Below the pieces are notes generated by a model that did no database searches, was not told the origin of the DNA, and saw only the letters and a program-made list of their open reading frames with translations. From Candidatus Bathyarchaeota archaeon (GTDB taxonomy: Archaea > Thermoproteota > Bathyarchaeia > Bathyarchaeales > Bathyarchaeaceae): a stretch of DNA of 6,219 bases. The DNA lies in the NCBI GenBank assembly GCA_029879825.1, contig JAOUPL010000068.1, forward strand, positions 1 to 6,219. Reading direction: 5' to 3'. Shown here piece after piece: positions 6,066 to 6,219 of this stretch (its first letter is position 1; each line of letters opens with the position of its first letter). Position numbers and translations under genes: made by a program.

Positions 6066-6219
6066 TCACCATTCAAAGTCCTTTTCTGCGATGTCGGTCC
6101 AGCAGTCTCTGCAGATCGGGAGACGTCTGCCCCTAAAGTAGATGTAGACCTCAATGTCTGTGCTTCTGCATTCTCCGTTCCAGGGGTTTCTACATTTTTC
6201 AATTGACCTATTTGGACGC
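6066..6219 (-). CDS. small zinc-ribbon-like protein, C-terminal 50 residues (5' end outside window)
   Basis: On the - strand this frame is open from the window edge to TGA at 6068-6066. It has no ATG, GTG or TTG in frame inside the window, so the start lies beyond 6219. The visible part reads C-R-N-P-W-N-G-E-C, then T-D-I-E-V-Y-I-Y-F-R-G-R-R-L-P-I-C-R-D-C-W and ends E-K-D-F-E-W. Two cysteine pairs (C-x7-C and CxxC) flank a beta-rich stretch with R-G-R-R-L-P-I-C, the layout of a zinc ribbon. I believe similar small proteins are common in archaea, but I know of no function. Overlapping longer frames on both strands have no such pattern and are rejected. It converges on the 5428 gene across a gap of 32 bases. 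Confidence 0.7.
   Translation of the reverse strand, partial: RPNRSIEKCRNPWNGECRSTDIEVYIYFRGRRLPICRDCWTDIAEKDFEW

Noticed and set aside
5936..6206. Longer open frames on both strands across the end of the 5428 gene
   Set aside because: Neither has a motif or ribosome binding site. The - strand frame overlaps a different - strand frame carrying a clear two-pair Cys pattern.
1..6219. CRISPR arrays, tRNA or rRNA genes, transposases and attachment sites
   Set aside because: I saw no direct-repeat array, tRNA-like cloverleaf, rRNA core sequence or transposase motif on either strand.

Overview
The window most likely comes from an archaeon. The clearest evidence is a NifS/IscS-like protein with the same unusual active-site signature, Ser-Asn-Asp-x-Tyr-Gly-Pro-Lys-Gly, that I recall from Archaeoglobus fulgidus IscS. 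Supporting signs are an archaeal-looking DNA-ligase-D-type phosphoesterase end, T/A-rich TATA-like boxes, GAGG/GGTGA ribosome binding sites, frequent TTG starts, and a radical SAM protein of a type I associate with archaea. Base composition is moderate. I cannot place it to genus; a Bathyarchaeia-like or Archaeoglobus-like anaerobe is a guess.

Layout on the + strand first: the 3' end of a LigD-type 3'-phosphoesterase gene (1-225), a possible 36-residue small ORF (237-347), then a tight four-gene cluster at 396-2358. That cluster encodes a TusA-family sulfur carrier, an IscS-like protein, an IscU scaffold, and a 49-residue Cys-rich protein whose start overlaps the iscU stop as ATGA. A convergent MFS transporter follows on the - strand (2418-3611). 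A divergent promoter region (3612-3766) separates it from a 535-residue radical SAM protein (3767-5374) and a roughly 200-residue Cys-containing protein resembling the ATC-hydrolase/V4R-like group (5428-6033). At the right edge, on the - strand, is the C-terminal part of a small zinc-ribbon-like protein (6066-6219).

The most interesting part is the sulfur / iron-sulfur cluster. The IscS-like protein keeps the mobile-loop cysteine (C326) that carries persulfide or contacts the cluster. It has lost the PLP Schiff-base lysine (Asp203), the adjacent His (Asn202), the PLP-contacting Asn and Gln (Gly152, Ala180), and the Arg that binds the cysteine carboxylate (Val352). It is therefore unlikely to be an ordinary PLP cysteine desulfurase. 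More plausibly it is a partner or scaffold for IscU that receives sulfur from sulfide or from the co-encoded TusA protein, with the small Cys-rich protein as an extra component. This is inference; the residue losses are visible in the sequence.
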